64,000 bases of DNA, taken from positions 453,501 through 517,500 of the forward strand of contig NZ_LT906457.1 in assembly GCF_900186965.1 (NCBI RefSeq). Reading direction: 5' to 3'. This stretch comes from Legionella spiritensis. Its GTDB lineage: Bacteria; Pseudomonadota; Gammaproteobacteria; Legionellales; Legionellaceae. Positions 63,392 to 64,000 of the stretch are shown here, piece after piece. Below the pieces are notes generated by a model. It was not told where the DNA came from and searched no databases. It saw only the letters and a program-made list of their open reading frames with translations. The translations under genes were made by a program, and so were the position numbers. Within the stretch, counting starts at the first letter, position 1. Each line of letters opens with the position of its first letter.

Positions 63392-64000
63392 ATGTATAAC
63401 CGTCGTCGCTTGATGCCGTGGCTTAATTGGGCTACGGCGACAATCTATGTGTTTTTCCAGTTTTTTCTACAGGCAACAGCCGGGTTGATGGCGGCCAGGT
63501 GGCGTATTGATTTTGAATTAACACGAACACAGGTCGGCTCCTTGTCCGGCGCGTTTTTTGTCGCTTACGTCTTAATGCAGATTCCGGTTGGCCTGGCGTA
63601 TGATCGTTTTGGTGCTCGTAAAATTCTGATTTCCGCCTCTGTTTTATTGTGCGTTGGCATATTTGGGCTGGGATTGAGCCAGGAATACTGGCAGGCTTAT
63701 CTTGCTCGTCTGGTGATGGGCTGCGGCAGCGCCTTTGGTTTTGTAGGAATGCTCTATGTGACCTCATCATGGTTTTCCAATCGCCATTTTACCATGCTGG
63801 TCGGCATTTCCGAGACTCTGGCCCTGATGGGAGTCGCACTGGGTGAGGTTGGCATGGCATGGCTTATCACTCATTATGGATGGCGAATAACCATGTACAT
63901 GGCGGGAGGCTGCGCGCTCATTCTGACCGTCGTTGTTGTTTTTATCATTCGGGATCCGGTAAAAAATATTCCGGTTGAGGTTAATGAGTGGGTTCCGTTG
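63392..64000 (+). CDS. MFS transporter, partial (C-terminus outside the window)
   Basis: 203 codons visible. MYNRRRLMPWLNWATATIYV opens the first helix; GLAYDRFGARKILISAS is the MFS loop 2-3 signature (G-x3-D-R-x-G-x-R). Six membrane helices fit, and the frame runs off the right edge near the end of the N-terminal half. Similar Legionella transporters (Pht-type) import amino acids or nucleosides; the substrate is not determinable from this part. Confidence 0.88.
   Translation, partial: MYNRRRLMPWLNWATATIYVFFQFFLQATAGLMAARWRIDFELTRTQVGSLSGAFFVAYVLMQIPVGLAYDRFGARKILISASVLLCVGIFGLGLSQEYWQAYLARLVMGCGSAFGFVGMLYVTSSWFSNRHFTMLVGISETLALMGVALGEVGMAWLITHYGWRITMYMAGGCALILTVVVVFIIRDPVKNIPVEVNEWVPL

Overview
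The window looks like chromosomal DNA of a gammaproteobacterium of the Legionella type (Legionellales). Housekeeping blocks have ordinary gammaproteobacterial order: ratA-ratB / bamE / fur, rpsP-rimM-trmD-rplS, ffh, dnaX-ybaB-recR and lptM-dapF. Between them lie an IcmL/DotI-like protein and several large helical proteins with no recognised enzymatic family, as is usual for genomes with a Dot/Icm type IVB secretion system. The assignment is inference from gene content. I see no tRNA, rRNA, CRISPR array, prophage or intact insertion sequence.

Layout. 1-8142 (-): one giant open frame of at least 2714 codons running off the left edge. 8.3-12.1 kb (-): lptM, dapF, trkA, trkH. 12.3-13.6 kb: an orphan protein with a His-Me-finger-like nuclease motif. 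13.7-17.6 kb: esterase, ratA, ratB, bamE, fur and a GMC oxidoreductase. 18.2-22.3 kb (-): a tightly overlapping four-gene cluster (C39-like peptidase, RimK-like ATP-grasp ligase, GCS2-type ligase, N-formylglutamate-amidohydrolase-like enzyme) that looks like a peptide or amide metabolite pathway. 22.4-28.7 kb: a PAS/GAF/GGDEF sensor, GT87-like membrane protein, hotdog protein, BON protein and IcmL-like protein. 28.8-33.3 kb: uvrA, lemA and an M48 protease. 33.3-42.5 kb is accessory-rich: a 1090-residue coiled-coil protein, a YadGH-type ABC exporter, a coiled-coil protein with an A10 tract at its C-terminal end, a 2OG-Fe(II) oxygenase, two small or unknown genes and palindromic repeats. 42.5-46.3 kb: ogt, rplS, trmD, rimM, rpsP, ffh. 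46.5-51.9 kb: a CNNM/CorC-like protein and an RND pump with its adaptor. 51.9-56.4 kb is accessory again: unknown proteins, a degenerate OmpR-type regulator and more palindromic elements. 56.4-62.1 kb (-): 4.5S RNA, dnaX, ybaB, recR, a DUF547 protein and a membrane sulfatase-like protein. 62.2-64 kb: an unknown protein with a short SGHG motif and the start of an MFS transporter.

The strongest unusual signals are: (1) palindromic elements sharing a 41-nt core whose flanking arms change in a compensated way between copies; (2) the A10 run in the 39 kb coiled-coil gene, where one extra A replaces a short tail by a 57-residue acidic tail; (3) the four-gene ligase/peptidase cluster; (4) the giant frame at the left edge; (5) an A8G slippery site in dnaX followed by an immediate -1-frame stop at the domain III boundary; and (6) an OmpR-type regulator lacking the phosphoacceptor aspartate.
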